A DNA stretch of 64,000 nucleotides from Sorghum bicolor (GCF_000003195.3 NC_012871.2:55605802-55669801); one strand, 5' to 3'. Counted from the first letter of the stretch, positions 21,201 to 33,653 are shown. Notes: generated by a model from the letters alone, not told the origin. Translations and numbers: made by a program.

Positions 21201-22612
21201 AGAGGCTCTCCCCTCCACGGGCCAGGGGGTCTGGTTTTATAGTCCCTTCAAGTGAATATGGGCCGTTGGATCAAACCGACATTGATTGAACGGTTATCCT
21301 TGATCCTTTAGGTCGGTGGAGATCTTTCCCGAAAGAGAGTCCTGATTGGACTCAGAAGGGGGGCGGGCGCCCAGGGCCTGGCCCCGCTCGGCCTCCGCTT
21401 CCTTCCCGTGGCTTCTGGAGTCTTTATAGATGTAAGATAATTGCGCGGCACGTTAATATCTCTTTGTAATCCCGATGTGTGGGACTTTCTTCTGTATTTC
21501 CTGATAACCCCCTGCAGAAATAGACAAACACCAAAACTCGTGGAATTCTGTTAGATAAAACCCTAAGTCTAGATGTTGATTTCATTTGGATCCTTTTCTT
21601 TGTTTATTTGACAATTAAATTTGATACTTAAGGACCGTCAACAGAGAGCATGGAATAAAAAGGTGTCATTTGTTGATGAGGCAGCAAGCTCAGATTCTGA
21701 TGAGGAACCGGTCATCGCTTGGCAGAATGGGTGAAAAATAAGAAGCCGATGTCTTGCCCTTTCGGGCATAAAGAGCTAGAGAAATTTGCATTTGACATCA
21801 CCAAAGTCGATAGGATATTTGACTTTCTACTTTAGGAAGGGCAAATCAAGTTGTCACCCAATCATGTGATCCCATCGGCTGAAGAATTAAAGAAGATGAA
21901 ATATTGCAAGTGGCACAATGCAACATCTCACGGTACAAATGAGTGCAAGGTTTTTAGGCAGCAGCTACAATCGGCTATAGAATCTGGGAGAATCAAGTTT
22001 GATAATTCTAAAGCTCAGAAGCCGATGAAGATCGATCAACATCCTTTCCCAACAAATATGTTGGATGCTAAGGTAAAAACCAAGGTCTTGACGTCAGAGG
22101 CAGCTGAAAGAAGTGCATCGATGGATCCTCAACATCAGATTACTACCGATGACGCTAAAGGCAAGGGTCTGGTGCAGGAAGGAACCAGCTCAGCAAGGCT
22201 TCCCCGATCTGGCATTGTGATAACTCATAGAAGGCATCGGGACACTTGGCAGCAACATGAGGATTGGTATCGGCGCCAACAGGAGGATCATCATCGGAAA
22301 GAAGAAAGACGCCGGCAGGAATGGAATCGGCATAAGGATCATTGGAACTGCCCGTTCTTTATCCATTGTTGGGAACAGAACATCAAGTTGCCCACTGTTA
22401 GAGACTGCCCTGAGTGCAATGGTTATGATCGGTATGATAGACCTAGTCGGCAGTATCAGAACGATGATCGGCGATTTAATGAGCCGATTAGGGGAAGAGC
22501 CTCAGTTCATGATCGGCTAGGGGGCAGGCTCAGTGTGCACGACCGACTTGGTGACCGTGTTGGATACTTTCCTAGGAACCAAGAGGAACTTGAGGAGATG
22601 GCAGATGCATGA
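18259..22612 (+). pseudogene. gag: Element B gag, frameshifted and interrupted
   Basis: Gag starts at ATG 18259 (MSNTDFDLEN). It has a TAG near 18439 and a frameshift near 18520, then a Pro/Gln/Met-rich low-complexity segment to 19336. The Gag core follows (19403-19801: PDFTKFS..., ADLEKQFHKYFFSG), with a one-base shift near 19790. The frame continues to 19996, where an A-family solo LTR interrupts it, and resumes at 21649. The C-terminal part (21851-22612) contains the Tat-type CKWH...SHGTNEC zinc-binding motif and long His/Arg-rich tracts. At least four disablements besides the insertion mean that it cannot encode a full protein. Confidence 0.85.
20002..21643 (-). mobile_element. Solo LTR of the element A family inside element B gag
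   Basis: A complete 1642-bp LTR, TGTTGGGTAT...CGTCAACA, with a perfect GAGAG duplication at 19997-20001 and 21644-21648. It is nearly identical to 16878-18120 over the shared part and to 1-718 over the other end. It provides the full-length reference for this LTR family in the window. No internal sequence remains, so it arose by LTR-LTR recombination after insertion. Strand is given by analogy with element A. Confidence 0.93.
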
Positions 22613-22858
22613 GTTCCCGATGAGTTCATATTTTGTAGAGATGCCAATACTTACCGAGTGGAGTCAAGAGGAGTTCGTCGGCAATCGGTAAGGCAACCGC
22701 AACTTCCTCCATGGTGTCCAGAGGGGCTGACTAGGACACAGAAAAGAAGGCTGCAGCGTGAGAGATGAGAAGATTGGAGCAAAGGAGAGAATTCTGGCAA
22801 ACCTGAAAATCAGCAGCAACCGGATCCTAAAGGGAAAGGGCCATCGACAGATGTTAAC
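22613..22858 (+). other. Element B gag-protease linker, decayed
   Basis: Frame remnants with several stops connect gag to the protease. Arg- and Gln-rich coding-like stretches are visible in shifting frames. No other feature is seen. Confidence 0.5.
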
Positions 22859-23524
22859 ATGGTATTTGTGTTGCCGATGGAGTTCCTTGCACCGTCCAGT
22901 GATGATGAGGAGCTGGAATTTTCCGACCAAATAGCTCAGTTGGCTCTTGATCCGATGACGACTATCTTTGAAAAGCCTGCCGACAATGGAAGGCAACATC
23001 TTAAAGCTCTGTTCGTTAAAGGAAGGGTTGATGGGCAGCCAATGACCAAGATATTAGTTGATGGTGGGGCTGCTATTAATATTATGTCATATGCAGTATA
23101 TCGGAAACTTGGGAGAGGAGATCAAGATTTGACCAAGACCGATATGATGCTGAAGGACTTTGAAGGAAATGTGTCTCCAGTTAAGGGAGCGATATGCGTC
23201 GAGTTGACCATCGGCAGCAAAACCTTGCCGACAACTTTCTTTGTGATCAGTGGAAAGGGTGCTTATAATCTGCTACTAGGGAGATATTGGATCCATGCCA
23301 ATTGTTGCATTCCATCAACAATGCACCAATGCTTGGTTCAGTGGGTAGGTGACAAGATTGAGATTGTCCTAGGAGATTCTTCTTATGTCATCGCATCGGC
23401 AGAAGCAGATACCTATGAAAGGACCAGGTGCATCTTAGGGGAGATTTGGGAGAAGGATTTCCTCAAAGTTGCCGATTATAAAATTCCACCGATCCAAGCA
23501 GTCGGTTCTGATGAGGAGTTTTAA
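22859..23524 (+). pseudogene. Element B protease fragment
   Basis: A 221-residue open stretch with the retropepsin active site written D-G-G-A (LVDGGAAINIM, about residue 68), as is common in Tat elements, and the LLLGRYWI motif that corresponds to the ILGxxW/F region. It ends at TAA 23522-23524, immediately before the RT-containing stretch, which opens at 23524 in another frame. It is an internal segment of the gag-pol polyprotein, not an independent gene. Confidence 0.85.
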
Positions 23525-23983
23525 TGGATAGGTTCGCCGATGATGGAAAGTTAGGCCAGGGGTTTACATCAGCCGATGATTTAATAGAAGTAGACTTAGG
23601 TAGTGGTGATAAGCCAAGACCTACTTTTATTAGTGCTAAGTTAAATTCTAAGTGTAAGCAACAGTTAACCGATTTGTTAAAGGAATATAAAGATTGCTTT
23701 GCTTGGGATTATACTGAGATGCCTGGTTTAGACCGATCCATTGTTAAACATCGGTTGCCTATCAAATCTGGATTTCGGCCACATCAGCAGCCAGTTCGCC
23801 GATGTAATCCTAATATTCTTCCTGATATTAAGAACGAAATAACTAAGCTTATCGAAGCTAAATTTATTCGGCAGTGTCGGTATGCCGAGTGGATTTCCAA
23901 TGTTGTTCCAATTTACAAGAAAAATGAGAAGCTTCGAGTCTGTATTGATTTTAGAAATCTTAACAAGGCTACGCCGATGGATG
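23524..23983 (+). pseudogene. Element B reverse transcriptase, N-terminal part
   Basis: The first part of the RT (HRLPIKSGFRPHQQPVRR..., AEWISNVVPIYKKNEKLRVCIDFRNLNKATP) is cut in the codon run for DGYPMP by the 2908-bp solo LTR. The frame resumes at 26897. The motif order up to the LNKATP block is normal for Ty3 RT. Confidence 0.88.
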
Positions 23984-23988
23984 GTTAG

Positions 23989-26896
23989 TGTAACACCCTA
24001 AAATTTGCTCTTTTTAAAATAGATGAAAATTAATTTAATTTTGTATTTTTGTGCTCATGAAACATAGGAAAAATAATATTTTTCATTAAAATAAAATTTA
24101 TCATAGGGAGTAGAAACATTTTCTGTGCACTCATGCTCCTGCATTTTATTTATTGTGCTGAGTGGTTTTACTAAAGTTTAAAAATATTTCAAAGTGATTT
24201 TTTAAATATTTTGGAAAATGGTTTCGAAATAAAAGAAAGGAAAATATAAAAATATAAAAACAGAAATTCTCCCTCTCTCCCTCGCGGCCTCGGCCCAGCT
24301 CCTCTTTCCCCCTCCTTCTCTCTTGGGCCGGAGCCCGTTCTCCTCCCCACGCGCCCTCTCCCCTCGGCCCATCCATCGGCCTGCTTGACCAGGCAGCCCA
24401 GCGCGCCTCCTCTCTCTCCTGCAGCTGACATCTGGGACCCACTTGACAGGGACACCCTCATCTTCTACCTCGCGTCGTGGCCGAACCGGCCTCTGTCCAG
24501 GGAAGCTGCGCCTTCCAATCCCGTTTCCCACGGGATTCGTTGCCTAAGAGCAACATCAAACCCCTACAAAACCTTTGCTGATCGCCTGCGACCCCTTCTT
24601 CCTCCTATTACACGCCTAGAAGTCGTCTGCCCTATCTCGGCCTCGAATCGGATCTCGCTGAGGAGCATCACCCGCCCGCCGCCGTGGCCTTGGTACTCAA
24701 TCGCGTTCTGGGCACCAAAGACCGTGTGCCGCGTTTCGGATCGAGGTTACGAAGGTGTCTAGCCCCTCTACTTACTCTCTATTGCATCACGTAGCTCTCA
24801 CACCGACGCCGAAATTGTGCAGGCCTCTGTTATCCGTCAGGTCACGCGGCCGATGATCTCTGAGTCCACCTCGCCTTTGTTTTCAGCCCGGGGTGAGTTC
24901 CCCTTGTTCCCCTCTTCATTCCCGTGCTTTTGGCCCATCAAATCGTGCACTAAATCGCGAAAACGACAACTCCGGCGAGCTCCTCCTCCTTCCGGCCATG
25001 GCGCCACCGTGGCTGACCCTGTAGCCGGCCGGCGACTTCTCTCTCCTCCCCTCTGTCTAATCTGTGCCATCCATCGCCGATCCAACGGCCCATATAAGCC
25101 AATACCCCTTCGCTGCGCATCTTCCTAAAGAGACCCTGACGTTTTTATTTATCAGACCCGCAGTCCTTCACATATTTAGAAAATACGTTTTGTCGTTTTG
25201 AAAACATAATCTCTCTCGGGACACTTCAAAATACGCTTTCTGGTATTTACAAAATTGCCACTGATTTTCTTTTGGCCATAAAATGCTCATTTTAAATCCG
25301 ATTTGGTCCATTCAAATTTCGTTAGATTTGTATTTACGAGTTCTACATGTTAGAAGAATTTATTCTCTGTTTTGAAACTTTTTATTTTCGCAGTAGCAAT
25401 TAATTAATTATTTATCTATAGGAAATATTGGAAAATTCATAACTTCTACGTTTTAACTCTGATTTTCGTGAACTTTACGTTTGTGTGATCGTAGCGCTGC
25501 ATAGAACATTTTGATAAACTTTTATATTTGTTTTACCACTGTTTGTTGTATTGTTCTAATTATAGCTTGTTTGCTTCGTGTATGATTGTCTATATTGGAT
25601 TGCGTGTTGTTGATTGATGATCGGGTATAGACGGTGAGCGATACGTTGGTGATCAAGATCAAGCTTTTAACGACCAGCAGCAGGCTCAGGAGAGCTTTGA
25701 TCAAGGAAAGTATAACTTGGGATCATCCTTGTTACCTATACACAATTAATACAATAGATCATATGCATGTGTCTACCTTGATGACCTTAGCAAAATCATA
25801 GATGATTGTTATCCTAAACTCCTTGTTACCTATTTTGGATATGCATTTGGGTAGTTCTTGCTAGTGCTTGAATATAATCCATGATCTTGTAACATGAATG
25901 TTTGGATATACAATACACAATAAAATAAGCTTTCTAGCAACTTGAATATAAAGGGTGGAAAGAACTCTGGCTTTCGCTAGATTGATCTTGACCCTCCATA
26001 ATCTCTTGGCAAAAGCTAGGACAACTCATACAACCATGAGGGCTATATGGCTCTGGCTTTAGTCAAGTATGAGTAACTTTTCTAGCTCGTTAGCAGTTAC
26101 CCGTTGTGGCGCAATTGGGGAATAGCAGACCGTGGATTCCTGCGGGTGAATCACATGGACTGACTAATGAAACCAAGCGGCCCTAACTTGTTAGACGAAC
26201 CTTTGAAAGACTTCATAGTGAACCTTGCTGGCTTTCCTTGGAAGTGAGCTAAGAGGTCGATGGGCCTCGGGCGAAAGGGTAAATCATGACTCATGGGTAA
26301 AGATGTACAACCTCTGCAGAGTGTTAAATCTGGTATACTAGTCGTGCCCACAGATACGGGCGGCCCGAAAAACTGACAGAATAGATGGACACTGATGAAC
26401 ATGATTAATAATGATAAATGATGGTTTATTATGTTGTTTATATGTGTTATTCATAATTCCTGTATACAATTGATCATGTGGTTATGGGATTTCATATGCT
26501 ACCTTGATATTGCTATCCAATGATTAAATATGCTATCCACATATAAAAGCTAAATGCAGTCAAACCAGTGTCAGCTTATTGAGCTTCATGAACCCCTGGT
26601 TATACTTGTTGAGTACGATATGTGCTCACTCTTGCAATTTCCCCCACACCTCAGGAGAAGTTTTGGGCTTGTGATCAACCAGTCACTTGGATCCTGTGGA
26701 GAGGAGTTAATACCCGAAGTTTAGAGTTGTCTATCCGCTGTTTGCTATTAAAGGTTATCTCTTTTATACTAAGTACGTTATATATTTATGCATTATCTTT
26801 TAATATCACCCCTTACTTGTAGCTATATGTGAGATTTGGCCTTTAAGACTCACATATGGTGTATATCTGGTTTTGTTCTTAAAATCGGGTATTACA
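23989..26896 (+). mobile_element. Long solo LTR, probably Tekay/Del chromovirus type, in element B RT
   Basis: 2908 bp from TGTAACACCC to GGGTATTACA, whose ends are inverted repeats of each other. It is flanked by GTTAG (23984-23988) and GTTAC (26897-26901), a 5-bp duplication with one substitution. It lies exactly inside the RT codons of element B. Length, TGTAACACCC start and a GC-rich CT-stretch of about 900 bp (24240-25130) fit the long LTRs of Tekay/Del chromoviruses, which is inference. I find no primer site, polypurine tract or retroviral gene inside, and the open frames at 24146-25128 look like by-products of GC content. Confidence 0.83.
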
Positions 26897-28213
26897 GTTA
26901 CCCAATGCCAGTTGCCGATTTGCTAGTTGATGCTGCAGCTGGACATCGAATTATTAGCTTCATGGATGCAATGCAGGATATAATCAGATATTCATGGCTG
27001 AGGAAGATATTCCAAAGACTACATTTAGATGTCCTGGTCATGTTGGGCTGTTCGAATGGATAGTCATGACCTTTGGCTTGAAAAATGCTGGTGCTACCTA
27101 TCAAAGGGCTATGAATTTTATCTTTCATGAGTTCATCGGCAAGCTGGTAGAGATTTACATTGATGATGTGGTGGTTAAGTCTGGAGATTTCACAAAACAT
27201 CTTACCGATTTGCGAAAGGTGTTGGAATGCATAAGGAAGCATGGTTTAAAAATGAATCCTAATAAGTGTGCATTTGGTGTATCGGCAGGGCAATTTCTTG
27301 GTTTCATGGTGCATCAGAGAGGAATTGAAATTAGTAGGAGATCTATTGATGCCATCAATAAAATAGTTGCTCCTACTAACAAAACCGAACTCCAGTCTTT
27401 GATCGGCAAGGTAAATTTTATCAGACGGTTTATATCTAATTTGTCTGGTAAAATTCGTGCTTTTAGTCCTTTGCTTAAATTGAAAGCTGATCAAGAGTTT
27501 ATATGGGAAAAGAGCAACAATTAGCCTTGGATGAAATCAAGAATTATTTAACAAATCCTCCAGTTCTGATTCCACCTCAACAAGGAAAGCCTTTCAAATT
27601 ATATTTGTCTACTGATGGATTGGTCATCCATTCAGCTTTGATTCAAGAATTTGAAGGGAAGGAGCGTGTAATTTATTATTTAAGTAGAAGACTGATTGAT
27701 GCTGAGACCAGGTATTCGGCAATAGAAAAATTATGTTTATGCCTATATTTTTCATGCATTAAGTTGAGGCACTATTTGCTATCGGCCGAATGCACTGTTA
27801 TATGCAAGGATGACGTGGTCCGATACATGTTGTCTATGCCGATTATGAGTGGTAGAATCGGCAAATGGATTTTGGCACTGTCGGAGTTTGATCTACGTTA
27901 CGAATCGGCTAAGGCAGTAAAAGGACAGGTTATGGCCGATTTTGTGACTCAACATTGCGGTGTAGTGGAAACTTTGGAAATTGTTCCTTGGGCGTTCTTC
28001 TTTGATGGATCTACCTGTGATCGGGGGGCAGGAATCGGCATAGTACTAATTTCTTCTCAGGGAAGGAAGTATGAATTCTCTTTGCCGATTGTTGCCACGT
28101 CGACGAATAATCAAGCTGAGTATCAAGCTTTGATCAAGGGGTTGGAATTATTAAAAGAAGTTCGTGCTGATGTTGTCGAAATCTTCGAGGATTCTATGCT
28201 GGTCATAAATTAG
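26897..28213 (+). pseudogene. Element B RT C-terminal part and both RNase H domains
   Basis: The frame resumes with YPMPVADLLVDAAAGH. A one-base deletion near 26973 shifts it into the frame carrying TFRCPGHVGLFEW and the catalytic Y-I-D-D (27156-27167). Another one-base shift near 27505 leads into RNase H (LYLSTDGLVIHSALIQ; ETRYSAIEK) and then a second RNase H (WAFFFDGSTCDRGAGIGIVL; NNQAEYQALIKGLE), the dual arrangement typical of Tat. A TAG at 28211-28213 replaces the expected Gln codon (N-Q-L-A). Confidence 0.85.
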
Positions 28214-29602
28214 TTGGCTGGAAGTTACGAATGCCGAAGCGAAGTCTTGATAACTTATTATGAAAAAAGTATGCAACTATTAAGGGAATTCAAGAATTTC
28301 CGATTAGAGCATATTCCTCGATTACATAGTGAGGAGGCTAATCAGTTGGCCCATCATGCCTCGGGATATCAACCCATATTAAACACGTTATCGGCAATCG
28401 GTGCCGATGATTGGAGAAAGGAGATCATTGATTATTTAAAGGATCCATCTAAAAGGGTTGAAAGACGTATCAGATTTCAAGCTACCAAGTATGTGCTCCT
28501 CGAGGATGAATTATATTTTCGAACTATGGATGGAGTTCTTCTCAAATGTTTAGGTAATGATGAAGCTAAAAGTTTGATGGGTGAAATCCATGAAGGAGTG
28601 TGTGGAGCACATCAGTCGGCTTTTAAGATGAAATGGATGATCAGGAGAAACGGGTATTATTGGCCGACTATACTTGAGGATTGCTTTAAATATTTCAAAG
28701 GGTGTCAAGGATGTCAGAAATTCGGTAATATTCAAAGGGCACCCGCATCGGCCATGAATCCCACTATTAAACCTTGGCCGTTCCGGGGATGGGCTATTGA
28801 TCTAATTGGTCAGATTTACCCACCATCGAGCAAAGGGCATAAGTTCATCTTAGATGCCACTGATTATTTCACTAAGTGGGTTGAAGCTATTCCTTTGAAG
28901 AAAGTTACAACTACCGATCAGGGTACTATGTTTACATCAGGAGAGTTTGATGAATTTGCAATCAGTATGGGAATTAAAGTGTTGAATTCTTCTCCTTATT
29001 ATGCTCAAGCCAATGGGCAGGCCGAAGCGTCTAACAAAGGACTTATTAAACTCATCAAACGAAAGATTGAAGAAAATCCTAGAAGATGGCATACATTGCT
29101 AAGTGAGGCTTTATGGTCGTATCAGATGGCATGTCATGGGTCAACTAAAGTTTCACCTTATCAGTTAGTGTATGGACACGATGCGGTGCTACCATGGGAA
29201 ATTAAGACCGGATCTAGGCGATTATCTTTTCAAGATCAGCTGGTTGCCAATGACTATGCTACTTTAATGAAAGACGAGTCAGATGATTTAGCAGGGCATC
29301 GGTTGAGGGCTTTGATAAGTATAGAAGAAAATAAAAAGAGAGTTGCCAGATGGTATGATAAAAAGGTAAAGACTAAGGAATTTGCCGATGGAGATTTGGT
29401 ATGGAAACTAATATTACTGATTGGAACTAAAAGTTCAAAGTTTGGAAAGTGGTCTCCTAATTGGGAAGGTCATTATCGGATAAGTCGGTCTGCTCCTGGT
29501 AATGCCTATATTTTGGAAACTCTCGAAGGAGTTGAATTTCCTAGAGCATTAAATGGAAAATATTTAAAGAAGTATTACCCGAGCATATGGGTCGATGCAT
29601 AA
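28214..29602 (+). pseudogene. Element B integrase, with internal deletion
   Basis: It continues the previous frame: end of the second RNase H, then the HHCC zinc-binding part (HEGVCGAHQSAFKMKW...CQGCQKFG), core W-A-I-D, DQGTMF and QANGQAEASN, and a C-terminal domain (KEFADGDLVW; WEGHYRI). Between KKVT and TTDQGT (about 28900-28915), roughly 28 residues normally present in the core are missing without a frame change. Ends TAA 29600-29602. Confidence 0.85.
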
Positions 29603-29759
29603 AAGTTTAAGTGCCGATAACACTCCTATCGGCTGGATTGAAATGTATTTGGGACAGAATGCGATGTTTCAAAGGATGCCGATAACAGTCCTATCGGCTA
29701 GACCAAAACAATCAACAAGTTTTTTGAAGAAAGAGCAAAACACGCCGTCGATGAGAAGC

Positions 29760-32700
29760 TTATACATTTAGTAGAGCTTGGATCGCCGATATAGCGCGCA
29801 AACGAATTTGATCGGCTTCTTCTATCTCCCTGATGTCTTCATCGGCAGAACCCTCCACTGGCTTCAGCTTCTTCTTCATCTGCAATGCCTTGCGGGGTTG
29901 AATGTTTCGCTCTTGTTCAAGGGTCTTAATCATTTCAGGCAGCTGACTTTCTTCTTGTTGAGCTTAGGACAGAGCCTCTTCTACTTGCTTAAGCTCTGCC
30001 AACAGGGCTTCCCTTTTTGCCGATAGGTCGGAGATCTTTTGTTTCAGCGTATCTCCAGAGGATTTCAGAATGCCGATGCTCTTGTGTTTCTCATCGGCAA
30101 GGTGCTTCACTTTCATCGCCTCCTCTGAAAGCTGGGCATGAGTGGCTCTATCGGCAAGGCGTTGGGCAGCTTTTTGATACTGAAGTTGGCGGCTCTCTAA
30201 GTGTGCAGCCTGAAAAAGAGTCTCCTCGGCATCGGCAGGGATTTGGCCTCTGAGAGTTTTAAACAGAGCCTTGGCTGGATCGGAGTCATCAACCAGTTAG
30301 GTTGTATCCTGATGAAGCAGGGCCAGCAAATCTTCCAACTTTGCTCTGATTTCTGCCGATGAAATCCCGACTGCTTGAGAAGAGCTTGCTTCCTCGCCTT
30401 CATCATCAGAATTTTCAATGGCGAAGGAGAACAGGCTGTCGGGAGAGTCTTGTTTCTAAAAAGGAAAAGGAGATAAGTTATTTGGTGATGAAATGTTAGT
30501 GAAATAAAGGATGAGAATCAAATAGCTTACTTGTTTCAAAGCTATCTCTCGCATCTGGCTAGTTGAGGCTGATGGTACCACAGGTTGATTAGCTGGAGTT
30601 GCCGATGAGACAATGTCAGCTGAAAATTAATAAAGATAATTATAAGTTGGAAAGGTAAATCCATCGGCAACGATTTCATAGACAATGCTTTACCTTGAGG
30701 GGGTGCAGTGCTTGTTTGAATTGAGGAAACTACCGATGCTATGATTGACCCCACTGGATCGGCGGTCTGCTCATGTACATCGGCCGATGTCTCTTCTGGT
30801 TGAGGTTCTTCTTGTGGCTGAGGTGGAGACGGTGCTTGTTGTGTCTGAGCTTTTGGTGAAGAAGGGGACGATTCCACATGAATCGGTGACCCTGGAGGAG
30901 GAGGAGGAGGCGTTGCTGTCTTCTGGCGTTTTGCTTGTGACTTAGTACTCTTGGGACCCTTTCTCTTTACTTGGCTGGACTGGGGGACATCGGCAGTTGT
31001 CTTGGTACTTCTAGTCTTTGCTGATTTGCCAGTTTGCTGATACAACGATAAAAGTTTCATAAGTACAAGTGTAACAGAGTATTGATAGAATTTTGGTTGA
31101 AACAGTGAAAGTTACCGATGAAGTTCCCATAGCAGCCGATGTATCCTGAAAGAGCTGTGTAAGTATAGAATGGAATCGGTATAAATTGAAAAGATAAAAA
31201 CTTTCTACCTTGAAAGCTTGCACCAAAGCAGCAGCAGCGACCGATGGAGATGTCTTGGCCCGCTTGGTGGTGATTTTCTTGAAACGCACACCCCAGTGCA
31301 TTAGACCCGCCAAACTTGGTGCATTGTTGCCGATCAAGGAGATCGGGCCCGATGGGAGGAGTTCGATCGGTTTGCCACTTCTGCTGACTGATGGTGGAGT
31401 ATCATCGACCTGTGTAAAACAGAGGAAGTAAGTTGCCAATAAGAGCAAAAGTAATAGGATTGAGGCATCGGTTGAAGACTTACAGTGTTCTCAGGGACCT
31501 TGTACGTGGAGTCGATCATACCGCGGTATGTAAGAGCCGATCTGCAGAACAAATGCTCTTTCCACTCCGCCCACCATTGTTTGTACGCCTGGGTGATGAA
31601 GAGAGCTGGGATCCAAGCCGATAAGTCGATATCTGATGTATCGGCATTTGGTGGGAGTTGAGCTATTCTGATCCACTCGAGACCACTGGTGATGATCTCC
31701 CTTGGTTTCACCACATCGGCATAACAGAGCGCAATCGGCAGCTGTCCGAAGGCCAATTGACGAGCCAATGCCGATGGATTGTAGAACTCGTACGTAAGAT
31801 TGGAGGTTTTCCCACTACCAAAGAAGTTCACTGGTATAGCTCTCGGAGTGATGATTGCCATCATCAGATCATGGTCCTTGTTGAGAGCATTATCAAAGGG
31901 GTGGAAAGTCAAGGGAAATCTGGTGTCTGGGTCTTCATAAGGCATCCATGCCCGCTGTTCTTTGGTCAAACCCTCATAAAGAGTCTGAAAGAATCGGGTA
32001 ACCTGATCTTCATTACCACCGGTACCAGGTAGAACTATGGCAGCTTCACCATAGTTCAAAGGGGAGCGAGTTGCCGATTCTTCTTCGTCTAGCTCATGAT
32101 CTTCGGCTATATCTCTGGGGAAACACTGTGCGAAAAGGTTGAATTCAAGGCGCTTATGCATGTGAACACTAAGCCACATGTTGATGAACCACCAGGGTCC
32201 CCCTAAGTTGCCGATGGGTTGGCCTAGCAGGAGTTTCTTAGCTACGTGGTGAAGGAGGTGATAAACAGAGCCGAGCAGATATCGGCCAAGAGGAAATCGG
32301 CCACCGTTGGCCAGTCTTTCTGCTGCCGATAGATAGACAGAAGTTGGTCCTGCCGATCGGCCACAGAATACAAACTTATCCAGCCACATATTCAAGAAAA
32401 TGGCTTGTTCTCTTTCCCCGACAGGTCCTGTTTTTCGGTATTTCTGAATATACCCAGACCAACCGCCGATAGCGCGAGTCTCTACCTTAGAACTGGGCTT
32501 GGTATCATACAGATGACTATTATCGGCAGTTGATATGTCTAAGCCAGTAAGCATGAGTACATCGGCAAGAGTGGGTGAAGCAGGACCATGGCCGAATACA
32601 AAAGCCTTAAGTGTGTCTGACCAAAAGTACGAGGCAACTATCAGTAGTGACTCATTCCTCTCCATATCGGCAATAGATAATCTGATGCATTGGTCTAGTT

Positions 32701-33088
32701 TCCGCTCACCCCATTGGACTTCATTTGAATGGCTGACTCTCAAGAACCAGTCTTTCCATCTCTTGGTAGGACTGGGTCAGGAACGAAAAGCATCTTTCCA
32801 CATATCTAAGGAGAAGTTTTCGGCTCTAAAAGGGATCCTATTTGTCTCTGCGTTTATCAGATCGGTAGGATCTGGGTTTCCCAATGGACCCAGGCACTAG
32901 AAGTGAGGTTGATCGGTAGGAATAACAATTTTATCAGCCAACTCCTAAAGAGATAGAGGATGAAGGAACAAAAAAGAAGGAAAGAAAAGGGGTACTCAGT
33001 AACCAGATTTGCAGATGAACAGGAGTACAGTAAAAGTATAAAAGAAGGACGGTAGACTGACCTCAGGAACGATGAAGTTGATGGCCAT
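29760..33088 (-). pseudogene. Antisense plant-mobile-domain gene within element B (seven exons)
   Basis: Seven coding exons with consensus splice sites can be read on the minus strand: 33088-33062, 32944-31484, 31409-31209, 31145-31116, 31036-30694, 30619-30531 and 30455-29760. All reading phases agree, giving about 948 codons plus stop. Exon 2 encodes the aminotransferase-like plant mobile domain (PMD; e.g. LTGLDIS, GGPWWFINMWL, YNPSALARQLAFGQLP), exon 5 a basic, Pro-rich nuclear-type segment, and exon 7 a long coiled coil. Four in-frame stops disable it: TAG 32897-32899, TGA 32777-32779, TAA 30297-30299, TAA 29964-29966. PMD genes in antisense next to the 3' LTR are known in Tat-group elements; their function is unknown. 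A TATA box lies upstream at 33246-33255. Confidence 0.8.
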
Positions 33089-33245
33089 TTCTTCCCGAAG
33101 AAGAGGAGAGATCGAAGAGTTGGAAGATTGGTGGAGGAGGCCCTTGCTGGAGTTCTTGGAGTTCTCAGGCAATGTCGCCGCCAGAAAGGTGGATTTGTGG
33201 CTGTAGAATGATGACAAGATGGAGAAAGAGTACCGGAGAAGGAAG

Positions 33246-33255
33246 TATTTATAGG
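33246..33255 (-). promoter_or_regulatory. TATA box of the antisense PMD gene
   Basis: CCTATAAATA on the minus strand, about 160 bp upstream of the ATG at 33088. It lies inside element B between the gene and the 3' LTR, so the antisense gene appears to have its own promoter independent of the LTR. Confidence 0.55.
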
Positions 33256-33653
33256 ACAAAACAGGCAGCGGCAAATCTGACTTATCTCTTTGCCGCATCC
33301 GTGAAATCCAAGGGTGTTCAGGTGGATATGGTAACTGTTCGCATGATAATCAAGGGATTGCGCAGGTGATTTGACAGCAAGCGGTCATGATTTTGAAGAT
33401 ATTTTACTGTGCAAGATCGCCTGGTCGGCCCATCGGTAATTTTCTCTAACGGTAATATTGCCGATGAACGCATAAGTGGGGAGGTTTGGTTCGAGAGGTT
33501 GAGAAATTCGAGGAATCTACAAGAGAATCGGGCCAAGGTTGTTCGGATTTGGCGGCTGATTACCAAATTAGGAGAAGTAATTGCGGAAAGGCGTCATTAC
33601 TGCAGAGAATTTCGGAGCATTAATGATTTTATACTCCGAAATTGGGGGGCATG

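Noticed and set aside
24146..25128. Several Pro/Arg/Ser-rich open frames on both strands
   Set aside because: They overlap each other within the GC-rich block of a solo LTR and show no domain; they are explained by composition.
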